This document shows positions 9,587 to 18,043 of a stretch of DNA of 18,324 nucleotides, piece by piece (position 1 is the first letter of the stretch; each line of letters begins with the position of its first letter). Source of the DNA: Terana coerulea (taxonomy: Eukaryota > Basidiomycota > Agaricomycetes > Polyporales > Phanerochaetaceae). The notes beneath the pieces were generated by a model. The model had not been told where the DNA came from, searched no databases, and was given only the letters and a program-made list of their open reading frames with translations. The position numbers and the translations under genes are program-made. The stretch lies in NCBI GenBank assembly GCA_024811115.1, contig JAKOGH010000725.1, positions 1 through 18,324 on the forward strand. Reading direction: 5' to 3'.

Positions 9587-11880
9587 TACAGCAGTGTTAA
9601 ATAGTGGTAGCCGCCAGGTCGTTGATAGGCACCCATATGAACAAATTCGACGCAAAGTTCAAGGCATACGCAAGCCAATCATCCATGGAACACCGACAGT
9701 CTTCACTGTCACCTCCAATTCATGTCGTATGGGCAACGTCAACCTAGTGCATAACGGGCTCAGCTCAAGCTCGACAGTATGGCCACTTACCAGCATCCTC
9801 CTGCACATTCGCGCAGTTTGTAGCCGCACGGTCACCCCGGGCCATAGCACCTTGCGCCGACCGATGCTCCCGTGGTTCGATGTCTTGGTCCTCGAGATTG
9901 ATCTCGTCATCTTGGACGTGAAGAGGTTCGCCGATGTTACCAACGCTCATGAAGATGACTCGGGAATTCGTTCGTGAGGAGGCTGGAGTTGTTGCAGAGC
10001 CGTGAGCTTCGTTCAGCTGGCGAAGGTTGGGCATAAACCGATTGATGAGGATTGTAGGCTGAGATTAGATGGTTTAGTGAGTGGCAGTAAGTAAAAGAAA
10101 GTGACACTATACACCATCGTGTTCACCCAAGGACTCATCAAATCTAACGTCTAATAACTTCGTATGCCCTCAGAAATGCGTACATTCGGCAAAGGAGACG
10201 TACCACATTGAAAGTGAGAATCTGGGTCACGTTGACCGCAAGTAAGGCACTGTATTCATTAGAAATTAGCCGCGTGCTGCTTGCAACAAAGTCACATAAC
10301 CTGTTACAGACGCACAAGAAGTAAAGCGTGCCCGTAAGCCCTGCATGTGAGCATGAAATAAGGCGCGGTTTGTTTGAGTGCTCACCATCACGTAGCAGGC
10401 ATGTAGTGATTGGAAGACATAAATCTATCCGCCGCGCCTCACGCCATTCTCGGTATGTCTTCATCCACGTTGACACCAGCACGAGAGCGTCGGCGAGTAT
10501 TAGGGAAGTGCGGGTTACAATGAGCACTGAGATCATGTAAGCCGCCTTCAGCTAAAGTTTTTGCAACTAATGGTAAACGTACGGCTTAAGGAGTGTTAAC
10601 AAAGAATGCTGGCAGATTATCTATTGACTTACATGTTGTCGAGCCTCTGAGATACATTGAAATTGTCAAAGCATATAAACACAGGTTCGTCGACAAAATC
10701 TATGCTGGAATGCATGAGACCGAACTGGAAAAGATGTTTAGTGATTGAGAGGCAATGTGAGATGCACAACAACAGGCTTACAATATTTGTCACAACAGGG
10801 ACGAGCCCCAAAATTAAAACGAGAGAAGTCAGAACATACCTCTGCCTCCACAGAGCGTGTACTCGGAGCGAGGCAAATACTGTGAATGGAGAATTTATGG
10901 GTTGTTGGACATAATGTAAGCCAGTACTCACCTGCAGTCTGCGTGTAGCTGATAAGGTTAATAATTTTGAACAGTATTTCCATGGATTTGCAGCTGTACA
11001 AGATCAACAGTCAGCCATGACGCGACGAGAGGGAGGTAGGGAGGGCAGGACCTCTAATGTCGAAGAAGTCAGTATGCGCCACACGCAACTCTGTCAAACA
11101 CAACTCCCGTACGTTTGTTGTAGACGGTGCCCATTCAACTGTGAACAATCACCATGACCCAGCATATTGAGATGAAAAGCAACGATGTCGCCGTGAGGCG
11201 CCTTGTCCACCCATTCCACTCGTGCCGGAAAGTGAGGAGATACTCGTAGACAACTAGGGCTGGCTTTGTGTGAGGGAAAAGGCCAAAAGGAAGGTGAACA
11301 GGCGACATTCAAGCATACCCGTCGTACCAACTCCAACGTAGCTATTCAAGGCCCTACATGTTGTCAAATGGTCAGTGTGAGCCCTAGCGTACTAGAAAAT
11401 ACGTACGCTGCCGAAAATTCCTCCACAATTGCGGGGCTCACTTGCGAGGACATGCCAGTATCGTTGAGACGTTAGAGAAAGCAAACGTCGCGAGAGATAA
11501 GACCTAGTGGGTATACTACCGAGAACTAACAGGATTCTTGTATGCTCCGGTGCTGATAGCTATCGGGATAGAAGAAACGTTAGCAGATGCCTTTCTCAAG
11601 ATCCAGCAGGTAGTGTACCTGTAGGTATCACTCATCTTCCCGTGATACCCTTGTACATGATTTCGCACAGAGCAAGAATCGAAGATGTATTCCCAGGGTA
11701 GCCCGAACACCACGGCCAGTCGTCTTTCATCAAAGCAGAAGCTCATCCCGGCCACAAGATATGGATCCAGCTAGCCCATAGAGTGTGTAAGCAGCGTCTC
11801 CGTCGTACCGCCCGTCCTATGCAAGCAGCGAGTAGTATGGGCTCGTCGTGGTCAGGATTGAAACTTGTCTGAACGAACGT
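9587..11880. repeat. Copy 2 of the local segmental duplication
   Basis: Direct repeat of 784-3612, without the ~540 bp insertion. The alignment is continuous through exons and introns with many substitutions and small indels, so the duplication is not recent. It contains DUF6533 copy B and its upstream region. The two copies are separated by the GMC/FAD relics, gene C and about 2 kb of unassigned DNA, so they are dispersed and not strictly tandem. Confidence 0.8.
9765..11453 (-). pseudogene. DUF6533-family membrane protein, copy B (pseudogene)
   Basis: Duplicate of gene A with the same start (ATG 11453, MSSQVSPAIVEEF) and stop position in the repeat (TGA 9767-9765). Preserved blocks are VGVGTTALVVYEYLLTFRHE across the first splice junction, the third-intracellular-type block TRTSLILADALVL, STWMKTYREWREA, LINRFMPNLRQ and the tail SVGNIGEPL. 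Two lesions separate it from A. In exon 3 a 2 bp deletion (the CAGATAGTT of A reads CACAGTT) creates a TGA at 11137-11135. At the intron before the TRTSL exon the acceptor that serves A is changed to a run of A, with a small deletion leaving TAG in frame (about 10555-10565). Downstream splice sites are still good, so decay is moderate. I infer no functional product, though a short N-terminal peptide could be made. Confidence 0.72.
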
Positions 11881-12406
11881 TAACCGCGCGGGCGATTCCG
11901 AGTATTTGATGCGTCATCAGCGATGTTCCGCTCTTGGCCGCCTGTTAGAACGCCACAAAGGTCTCGGCAACGTTCGCAACGAGCTCGTCTGCTGACTCTT
12001 GAGTCGCAGACTTATCTGCAGGATTATCTGTCTAGAGGGTGTGCCTCTGAGACAGATGAGATAGACCCTGTCGAGTTCTCAGATGCATCTTTTGCTTCAA
12101 GTGTTGAGAACCGAGTTGACTGAGCTATCATAAAATTCCAAGTACGCATGTTACCATAGTTCTTAAGTGGACAGAATATTGGAAAGGGGTTCTGAGGCGA
12201 GACGCACAGTCTTGCCAGCGAACCACACGTTCAACGGCGATGGGTATAGCAAATCGTTGTCTGACTAGCGAATGTATTACTACTATATATGCGAGACTGA
12301 ATGTACTACTGTCGATAAAGAAAAACACAAGACAACAAGAGACACAGCAGATGTATGAGGCGAGACATGTATATAGAAGAAAGTAGTCGAACAACGCTAG
12401 ATGAAC
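11881..12406. other. Intergenic region, no confident gene
   Basis: This lies between the end of the duplicated segment and the transporter stop codon. A plus-strand frame at 11923-12123 encodes 66 residues, arginine-rich then acidic, with no recognised motif. It has no duplicate elsewhere in the window and no clear splice sites. The part next to 12406 is A+T-rich and probably includes the transporter 3' untranslated region. Confidence 0.45.
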
Positions 12407-14303
12407 CTAGAGCTTGGAAAGAATGAGTCCGACCACGACGAAGATGATAGTGGATGGTGGCGTGACGACGCAGTACGACCAAAAGATGGTGCGGCTGATG
12501 AGCCGCTCGAAGGCATCGCCCGACGCAGCTTGCGTTATCTAGAGTACAAGGGTCAGCATACAGCTATCATATAAAGATCAAAGAACGCACTTGTGCAAGC
12601 GTCAGGGCCGGCGGCGAAGCAATGAGCAATACATTCGAGACGACAAACACCGGGCTGCGGACAAGCCAAAATTAGTACATGATGTTTACATCGCGGATGT
12701 TAGATACGTACTCGTCGAAGACTTCTTGTAAGTTGAACCATGTCGACAATGCAAGGAACGGCAGCAATAGCAATGGCGTGATAATCATGCGCGACAACAC
12801 CGCGATGACCACCGTCTTCGTCTCGCCCGGCCGCTTCTCGTGCGATGGGTTGCGCTCACTACGGCTCTTCGACCGCCGCCGCATCTTGAACATCTCCCGT
12901 ACGCTGTCGACCAGCGAGATCTGGCTCCAACTTGTGCTTACGCTCCTGCCGCGCTCGCGGTGCGCCGGCAGCGCATCTCGGGCGCGGTTCTCCTTCGGCT
13001 CCGGTGGCTGGTAGAAGTACGCGCCTAGTACAACCAGGGTGAGCGGGATAGAGCAGTTGCCGGCCTGGTTCAGCGCCCCGCGGATCGGCTTGACGTGGAT
13101 GTCCAGTGCATGCTGTAGTGGTGGAATGCAGGCAACGACGAGGGAGAGGAGCGCTGCCCATAGCGGCACGGTCATGAACTCGTTGAAGCTCTTGAAGGAC
13201 TTGACCACTGCGCGACGGATGCGCCGCCGGCGGGACTGCCAGACCGACGAGGTCGGCTCGACGCGAGTACGACGTCCAGGGAACTCGATCACATCATCGT
13301 CTTCGCCCTCTTCCAACTCGGACGGCGGTGTTGAAACGACTGAGGTCGAAGGTGCGCCACGGGGAGCTTGGCCGACTTGCTGTACGGCGAGTTTGGGTAG
13401 GAGTAAAAGAACTTGGGGTCCAAGCTCGCCCGAGATGAGGTATCTTCCACGACGATGCTGGGGTTCTCCACGTCTGTTTGGCTTGCGGACCTAGAGTGCT
13501 CGGAGGAGTCGTGGTGCAGAACTTGGTATTCTTCCGACGAAGGGGGAAAGGCGGTCTCGGCTGGCTCGAGCGCAGGGCTCTGTACACCGCCGGCGGTCTC
13601 TGGCGGTGCCGACTCCGGGTCTGCTTGGGACAAAAGGCGGACGCCGTAGCTCCACCGAACGATCATGCCGAGTGTCGAGTACAGCACGAGGTACGTCAAC
13701 GCGCGGCCGACCATCGCGTTCTTGTTATCGTCGTCTCCCCATTTCAACCCTGGTACAGTGACGACTAGGCTCTGCATAAGGGCAATAGGAAGCGAGTTCG
13801 AGTTCATGAACATGGCGGAGGCAACCGCAAAGCTTCTTTGGGATCTCTTGAGGCGGAAGATGAGGCCGAGGATCCAAGCCGCAGCCATCGACGCCACGGT
13901 CGTGACGACGAAGAAGATTGGTATTATCCATAGCTCTCGCAGCTTGGCTAAGAGGGCGGGGATGAGACTGCTTTCCGGGCAGGAACGGAGAGCGACAGAC
14001 CTGGTGACAGGAAGAATGCAACTTTTGAGAACAAGAGGGATGGCGTGAAGAGCGACACATTTATCTTGTTGAATTTCTGTGGTGCAGGATGAGTTGAGCT
14101 CCTGAAGAGAGAGTAGCACACGCACTTTTTGTGTCGGCCTATCCAAGATCCCCTTCATAGCCAAAATATACCCTGCTAGACATAGCAGAAAGACTTCGAG
14201 GATGGACTAAAAGACAATGAGTGTCGAGCATTTCCGTTGCGCACATTGGACATACCTCGAAGACCGTCTGCAGGAGTGGAAGGATGGGTGTCTTGTCGCG
14301 CAT
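12407..14303 (-). CDS. Auxin efflux carrier (AEC) family membrane transporter
   Basis: Seven-exon model, 530 aa: 14303-14256, 14206-14126, 14076-14001, 13947-13361, 13316-12712, 12654-12591, 12538-12407 (TAG 12409-12407). The start is ATG 14303 (MRDKTPILPLLQTVFE). N-terminal helices include ILEVFLLCLAGYILAMKG, NVSLFTPSLLFSKVAFFLSP and LWIIPIFFVVTT. The conserved FMNSNSLPIALMQSL (about residues 115-129) is typical of fungal members. A long polar, acid- and serine-rich loop follows, then the C-terminal helix bundle with MTVPLWAALLSLVVACIPP, GNCSIPLTLVVLGAYF and SPPALTLAQ. AEC proteins (TC 2.A.69) are 10-helix carriers of organic anions. Fungal substrates are poorly defined; the name does not imply auxin export. 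The junction at 13317-13360 needs a 44 nt intron with an unusual GAG acceptor in the polar loop; otherwise there is a +/-1 frameshift there. All other introns are 49-57 nt with good signals. The inverted-repeat element begins about 210 bp upstream of the start. Confidence 0.85.
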
Positions 14304-14512
14304 GGCGGAGGCGGTTGGGGAGGCGTGAACGTCGTGAAGATACAAGTACAAAGTGAAGAGGCTCTAGACTGCAAACTGTCCGCGTCCGCTTGGCGGACTC
14401 CTTACAGCATGCCGTTTGCGTCATCCCCATCACTCCGCTTTGCCACGCGAGGAGCCTCCACGCCTGCCTTATGCGGTAACCGCAGCTTTTCCCACGCTTT
14501 CTGGGAGAGCAC

Positions 14513-14669
14513 TAGGCTCTAGGACAGCCTTCTGAATAGTCGGAAGAGATGTCCGCGTTCCTTGGTATATATAGAGGCTGTGACCAAACTGGGGGTCTTC
14601 TGAGGACGGTCCCGGAGTTTGAATCGGCTTCTCGGCCAGAAATGGCCTGGGCCCATTTCGCAAGCGCTG
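14513..14669 (+). repeat. Left inverted repeat of the element
   Basis: It begins TAGGCTCTAGGACAGCC and matches the reverse complement of 17374-17523 with small indels. Shared landmarks are AATAGTCGGAAGAGATG, TATATAGAGGCTGT, GGGGTCTTCTGAGG, CGGCTTCTCGGC.AGAAAT and AAGCG..CTG. Similarity looks like roughly 80% by eye. Faint similarity may extend outwards to about 14485 (TTCTGGGAGAGCA against TTCTTGGAGAGCA). Confidence 0.85.
14566..14573 (+). promoter_or_regulatory. TATA-like box in left inverted repeat
   Basis: TATATATA about 127 bp upstream of the DUF6589-like ATG at 14700, oriented inward. The equivalent TATATA is conserved in the right repeat, which supports a promoter function for the repeats. 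Confidence 0.45.
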
Positions 14670-14699
14670 TCTGCTCATTACCACACCGTCTCGACCTCT

Positions 14700-16476
14700 A
14701 TGTCTCGAAATGCGTCCCCTTCGCCGGACGAATACCCTCTCTCGTATCTCAGGAACACTCAAGCACCTAACGAGCGTGTCCCGCCTCTGCTTCCACCGCT
14801 TTCGATCCCTGCCGCTCGGTCCTTACCACATGTACGCTACACAACATATCCTTCACCAAATACATCTTCGTCTACACCCATCTACGCTCCTGAGAGCAGC
14901 GCGAACACTCTCGCGCACCAGCAAGAAGATGCGTTCGAAGAACTCTCTGGACCTGGCGGAACTCGACGTCTTGCACGTGCGGACGTAGAACCCACAGCGC
15001 GCAACTTGCATGGTCTTGCGATGCCGTTCCGTGAGGATGTACCACGTCCAGGTACGTTCGATGAAGCACACCCGGATACTACGGATTCAGACTTGGAGTC
15101 TGAAGGTGCTGAAGACGAAGACCGGATGGAGGTAGTTGAGGATGCGCGGGATGCAGGAAACTTGGCTCGTGCAGCACAGGCAGCTACCTTCGGCGTGTCC
15201 TCTGGGAATGGAATTGGCCTATGGACTCCTGCTGGATACCCTGGTGGCTTTTCTGCTTCTGCTATGCATCCCTTCTCCTTGCCTACGACGCCTCATTACC
15301 ATCCGGGCTCCCTTGGGCCTTTATCCTACTCGCCTACCTTGTCCCCCAGCAGTACCCCTCGCCAATTGCTACTATGCCATATCTCAACTACGGCATGTAC
15401 AGCCCGTATCCTATCACCCCGGTACTACCTCAGACGCCTCAGCGAACCCCTGCGCACAAGTTCGCCGCCGTAGAACAGCACTTCGTTCAAGACCTGTTCA
15501 AAGACATCTCGCTCACCGAGGATCTATCTGGAACAAACAAGAACAGCTGGCACCTGTATGCAACCTCTGGCGACCACTTACTTGTTATGTCTCGCTGTTT
15601 GGACCTCTGTGGCTTCGCATCTATGGGCGACTACTTCGCAACATCCCTTCTGGACGCTAAAGCCCATCGTCTCCCTGGCTGCGTTGCTAGGTCTGTTAGT
15701 GCTTGGGTCGGAGGACAGACAAGCCTTGGGACACGCCCTGTGGACATAGTCAAGCTGATATGGAACCACCCGCAAGCACGCCGGCTTCGAGGGCATGTTG
15801 AAACCGACATGGTATACCCATCCATTCCCCGCCACGGCCTCGGACCATCTGTCCCGTTACAACGCAGTCTTACCTCGTCTAGACTAGCAACTCACCACTC
15901 AAAACACTCTAGTAGACTGGGCCGTCACACGAGTACTTGACACTGTCGATGATGAATCTCAGCAGCTTCTATTAGACTGTGCGGTGTTTTTCCCACCGAA
16001 GGAGTTGACCTGGGAGCAACTCCTCGACTGCGATTCCATCAAGGATCAGTCCAAGATTACGCAGGGAGCTCCCGTTCTATTTGCCGTCATAGCCACCGCA
16101 GCGATAAACAACAATGCTCGCAAGAGACTCGAAGCGAAGGTTCATGCAAGCGTCGCCGACGCTCCTGTCGCCGCTAGTCAGGACGGCGAGCCAGCGACTT
16201 CGTCCGTGACCTCTGGAGATGATGAGACTGAGGTTGATGGCGACCCGGTGGATGATTACGAGCTCGATGCAGTACGAGATCCCTAGTTTGTAAGTGCCTA
16301 AGATTTATATATGCTGAACAATGCTGACTATCGGACAGATTACTGCTGCTATTATAAAAGTTGTCATGCAATCCCGACATCGCAATGCGAATTCTTTTCA
16401 ACGTCTTGTTGGCGCCGTCCTGTTTACGACCAACGCACACCAAATGACCTATCGTGTGCTGAGCCGTCTCGAAATT
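14700..16476 (+). pseudogene. DUF6589-like element protein, 5' part (pseudogene)
   Basis: It opens at ATG 14700 (MSRNASPSPDEYPLSYL) with a proline/serine-rich region, an acidic stretch near residue 140, then recognisable conserved blocks: VEQHFVQDLFKDISLTEDL, AWVGGQTSLGTRPVDIV with KLIWNHP, TWYTHPFPATASDHLSRYN, VDWAVTRVLDTVDDE, TWEQLLDC, QGAPVLFAVIATAAIN and, after an intron at 16290-16338 (GTAAGT..ACAG), NSFQRLVGAVLFTTNAH with YRVLSRLEIG. These match the N-terminal region of the large basidiomycete family I associate with DUF6589; that family name is from memory. Lesions: a frame change near 15340-15410 (perhaps a weak-donor 61 nt intron), a 1 nt shift near 15777 (one base change in length between the NHPQ and HAGFEGM frames), TAG at 15885-15887 and TAG at 16284-16286. 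Homology ends at about 16476, far short of the family length. Confidence 0.65.
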
Positions 16477-17046
16477 GGCCGTACCAGTGACAGCAGCCCA
16501 GGTAGTAGAAGACGAAAGCCGAGCCCGAAGATATATGAGGTTGCCGTAAGCGACACGCCAGGTACCAGACTCTTCATCCAGTAAGTGAACCTCGTCGATA
16601 AAGAAGTACAGGACAAGTTTCTTGAAGGCCTGGCTGCCGAGAAGACTCTGCATCTGCTCGGCTTCGAGCATCTGAGGGCTCATGACTGCCACGCGGATGT
16701 CTGCGCCGGCTTCGAGCTCTTTGAAGAGATCTCGTCCTTCGTAGAAGGCCTCCCGAGTCGTATCTTCGTTTATAGCGAGCGCGCGTATGTCGTATTTCTC
16801 CAGCGTAGCCATCTAGTGTGCTCGCATGAATTTTTCAGTGTAGGGTAACAAGTAATGCGAACGTACCTGCTGCTTAGTCTACATCCAAACTCTGGGTCCT
16901 TCAGTGTAGTGTCCCGGAGTTTGAGACGGCACGTCAGGCATTGCCTGGCCGCCACGGCATCTCCCATGTGGCAAGCCCGGGAGAAGAGCCCGCTGTATAC
17001 TTACGCCGCCCTTGCCTGAGCCCGCTGCCCAAGCGTCGTCGCTCAT
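16477..17046 (-). pseudogene. RecQ-like (DEAD/DEAH superfamily 2) helicase, 5' part lacking the ATP-binding exon
   Basis: The start exon 17046-17005 (MSDDAWAAGSGKGG) is followed by GTAAGT and an exon reading AMPDVPSQTPGHYT, then in another frame LKDPEFGCRLSS (about 16905-16870), suggesting a deletion or shift. After a GTACGT donor the next coding block starts at 16812: ATLEKYDIRALAINEDTT, RVAVMSPQMLEAEQ, the motif II block FFIDEVHLLDEESGTWR and the motif III-like TTWAAVTGTA, ending at about 16477. DEVH is the magnesium/ATP-hydrolysis motif. The exon that should sit between LSSR and TLEKY, with the Walker A loop, is missing here and is found at 17525-17663. Downstream of 16477 the minus-strand frame is antisense to the DUF6589-like gene and is not helicase. 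No functional enzyme can be made. Confidence 0.75.
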
Positions 17047-17373
17047 ATTATCACCTCTACTTCTGCATAACGCAGGTGAATGCCTCCGAGCACGATCCCA
17101 TGAACTAAGGGAAGTATTAGCATGATAATGAAGTATGTACTTATCTGGTTAATTATAATACCATGAGTACTGTAAATATAGAGAAATGGCTGAGAGGGTG
17201 GGATGACGCAGGGGACATGGAAGACAGTCTAGTAAGTCTACCATAATCATCACCAGTCACCCTTAGTACTGCGAGAAGCTGGAGGCTAAGTACTGTCGCT
17301 GTATAGGTCGTGTAAGGGGAATACTTACCGACCTTGGCCTGGCCCTACGACGACGATGATGACGTCGTCAGCG
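17047..17373. other. 5' region of helicase relic, no separate gene
   Basis: This lies between the helicase start exon and the right inverted repeat. It contains a possible leader intron on the minus strand (GTAAGT at about 17329, several AG acceptors) and A+T-rich stretches. No open frame or motif of note; probably the untranslated leader of the helicase gene. Confidence 0.4.
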
Positions 17374-17523
17374 CAGCGCGCTTGAGATCCAAGCTATTTC
17401 TTGCCGAGAAGCCGGTTCGAAGTCTGGGACACTCCTCAGAAGACCCCACCTTGGTGACAGCCTCTATATACAAAGGAACGAGAGCATCTCTTCCGACTAT
17501 TTAAGAGGCTGTCCTAGAGCCTA
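17374..17523 (-). repeat. Right inverted repeat of the element
   Basis: Reverse complement counterpart of 14513-14669, read inward on the minus strand. Its outer end (TAGGCTCTAGG on the minus strand) abuts the helicase exon at 17525 exactly where that exon's intron would begin (CAG then GTAGGCTCT). Confidence 0.85.
17465..17470 (-). promoter_or_regulatory. TATA-like box in right inverted repeat
   Basis: TATATA on the minus strand, the counterpart of the box at 14566-14573, oriented towards the helicase start exon about 420 bp downstream. Confidence 0.4.
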
Positions 17524-17524
17524 C

Positions 17525-17663
17525 CTGCTGCTCTCCAAGAACCTTGGTAGGGACAATAATAATCCCTACCCCTTTCTGGCCTTTGCTTGGGCTGCGAAGA
17601 GAGGTGCCAGGAGAACGGTAGTCTTGCCTTGTGCCGGTGCGACCACCAGGAACACGTCGCGTC
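17525..17663 (-). pseudogene. RecQ-like helicase exon with degenerate Walker A motif, truncated by LTR
   Basis: Minus-strand reading from 17663: RDVFLVVAPAQGKTTVLLAP, a linker ending AQAKARKG, then after a lost base in the G run near 17568 VGIIIVPTKVLGEQQ, ending at 17525. The normal Walker A of this family has one more residue and a glycine before QGKT, so the loop is shortened. In intact relatives this exon lies between the LKDPEFG and TLEKY blocks. Here it lies outside the right inverted repeat, upstream of the helicase start. Its 5' side is cut by the LTR at 17664. It is either a relocated exon or part of a second helicase copy. Confidence 0.75.
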
Positions 17664-17979
17664 TGTCAACAACAACTAGTACAGCTGTACCAGGTGCGAC
17701 GCTCTCAACTGGGACGGAACTAGTGGTGCAGTCTCCGAGTAACTAGCTGGGGAACAGACCAGCTCGAGACTGGCTTTCTCTGTTGAAGACGGTAGCTACT
17801 TATACAGGTGTAGTCCTAAACTGTACAGTACCACCCGGTATCCTTGTGTATGTACTAGAGCGGTCCAGAACAATAGAGAAACATACGGAAACCACAGTAT
17901 CGATGAGAGAACAATAGATAGGGGTAGAAGACAATGGAAATGAAAAGAATACCCTAGAGACGCCCAGAAGTTCATGACA
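17664..17979 (-). mobile_element. Ty3/gypsy 3' LTR (316 bp)
   Basis: Minus-strand LTR running from TGTCATGAAC (17979) to GTTGTTGACA (17664), with the short inverted ends TGTCA..TGACA. It is preceded by a purine-rich tract and a chromodomain-type pol end, as expected for a gypsy 3' LTR. It contains a TATA-like TATAAG (minus strand, plus coordinates 17799-17804). The candidate 5 bp target duplicate next to it is GCGTC (17659-17663, plus strand); the partner lies outside the window. It interrupts a helicase exon. Confidence 0.75.
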
Positions 17980-17993
17980 TAACCCCCTCTCTA
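17980..17993 (-). promoter_or_regulatory. Polypurine tract of the gypsy element
   Basis: The minus strand reads AGAGAGGGGGTTA directly before the LTR start TGTCAT, in the expected place for plus-strand DNA priming in reverse transcription. Confidence 0.6.
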
Positions 17994-18043
17994 AGGATCA
18001 CGCCCGCGTGATCTATAGAACTCAGCGTCTCGATCTGTACGAC

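Larger units (their letters stand above)
14513..17523. mobile_element. Inverted-repeat-bounded element with two convergent gene 5' ends
   Basis: About 3.0 kb bounded by inverted repeats 14513-14669 and 17374-17523. Inside, a DUF6589-like gene start (+) and a RecQ-like helicase gene start (-) run towards each other and both stop at about 16476. Each is preceded by the same repeat with a TATA-like box. I infer an internally deleted derivative of a longer element [repeat - DUF6589-like gene ... helicase gene - repeat]. No target-site duplication is visible: the outer flanks GGGAGAGCAC and CCTGCTGCTC are instead weakly inverted, so the true ends may lie slightly further out. No transposase is present. 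It could alternatively be the product of a repeat-mediated inversion between two gene families sharing a promoter. Confidence 0.55.

Noticed and set aside
11923..12123. 66-codon plus-strand open frame
   Set aside because: No motif, no conserved partner in the window and no supporting signals; left as unassigned.
12679..14048. Several plus-strand open frames of 60-150 codons
   Set aside because: They are antisense shadows of the AEC transporter exons and show no family features.
14440..14512. A helicase exon end (like PTKVLGEQQ) outside the left inverted repeat
   Set aside because: Only about 13-25 bp resemble the sequence flanking the right repeat; too short to call a feature, noted only as possible repeat extension.
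16174..16476. Minus-strand helicase frame extending to 16174
   Set aside because: Beyond VTGTA the residues no longer resemble helicase, and the opposite strand encodes well-conserved DUF6589-like blocks.
17664..17720. Helicase reading continuing upstream past RDVFLVV
   Set aside because: The frame stays open by chance, but the sequence is the end of the gypsy LTR, whose boundary TGACA falls exactly there.
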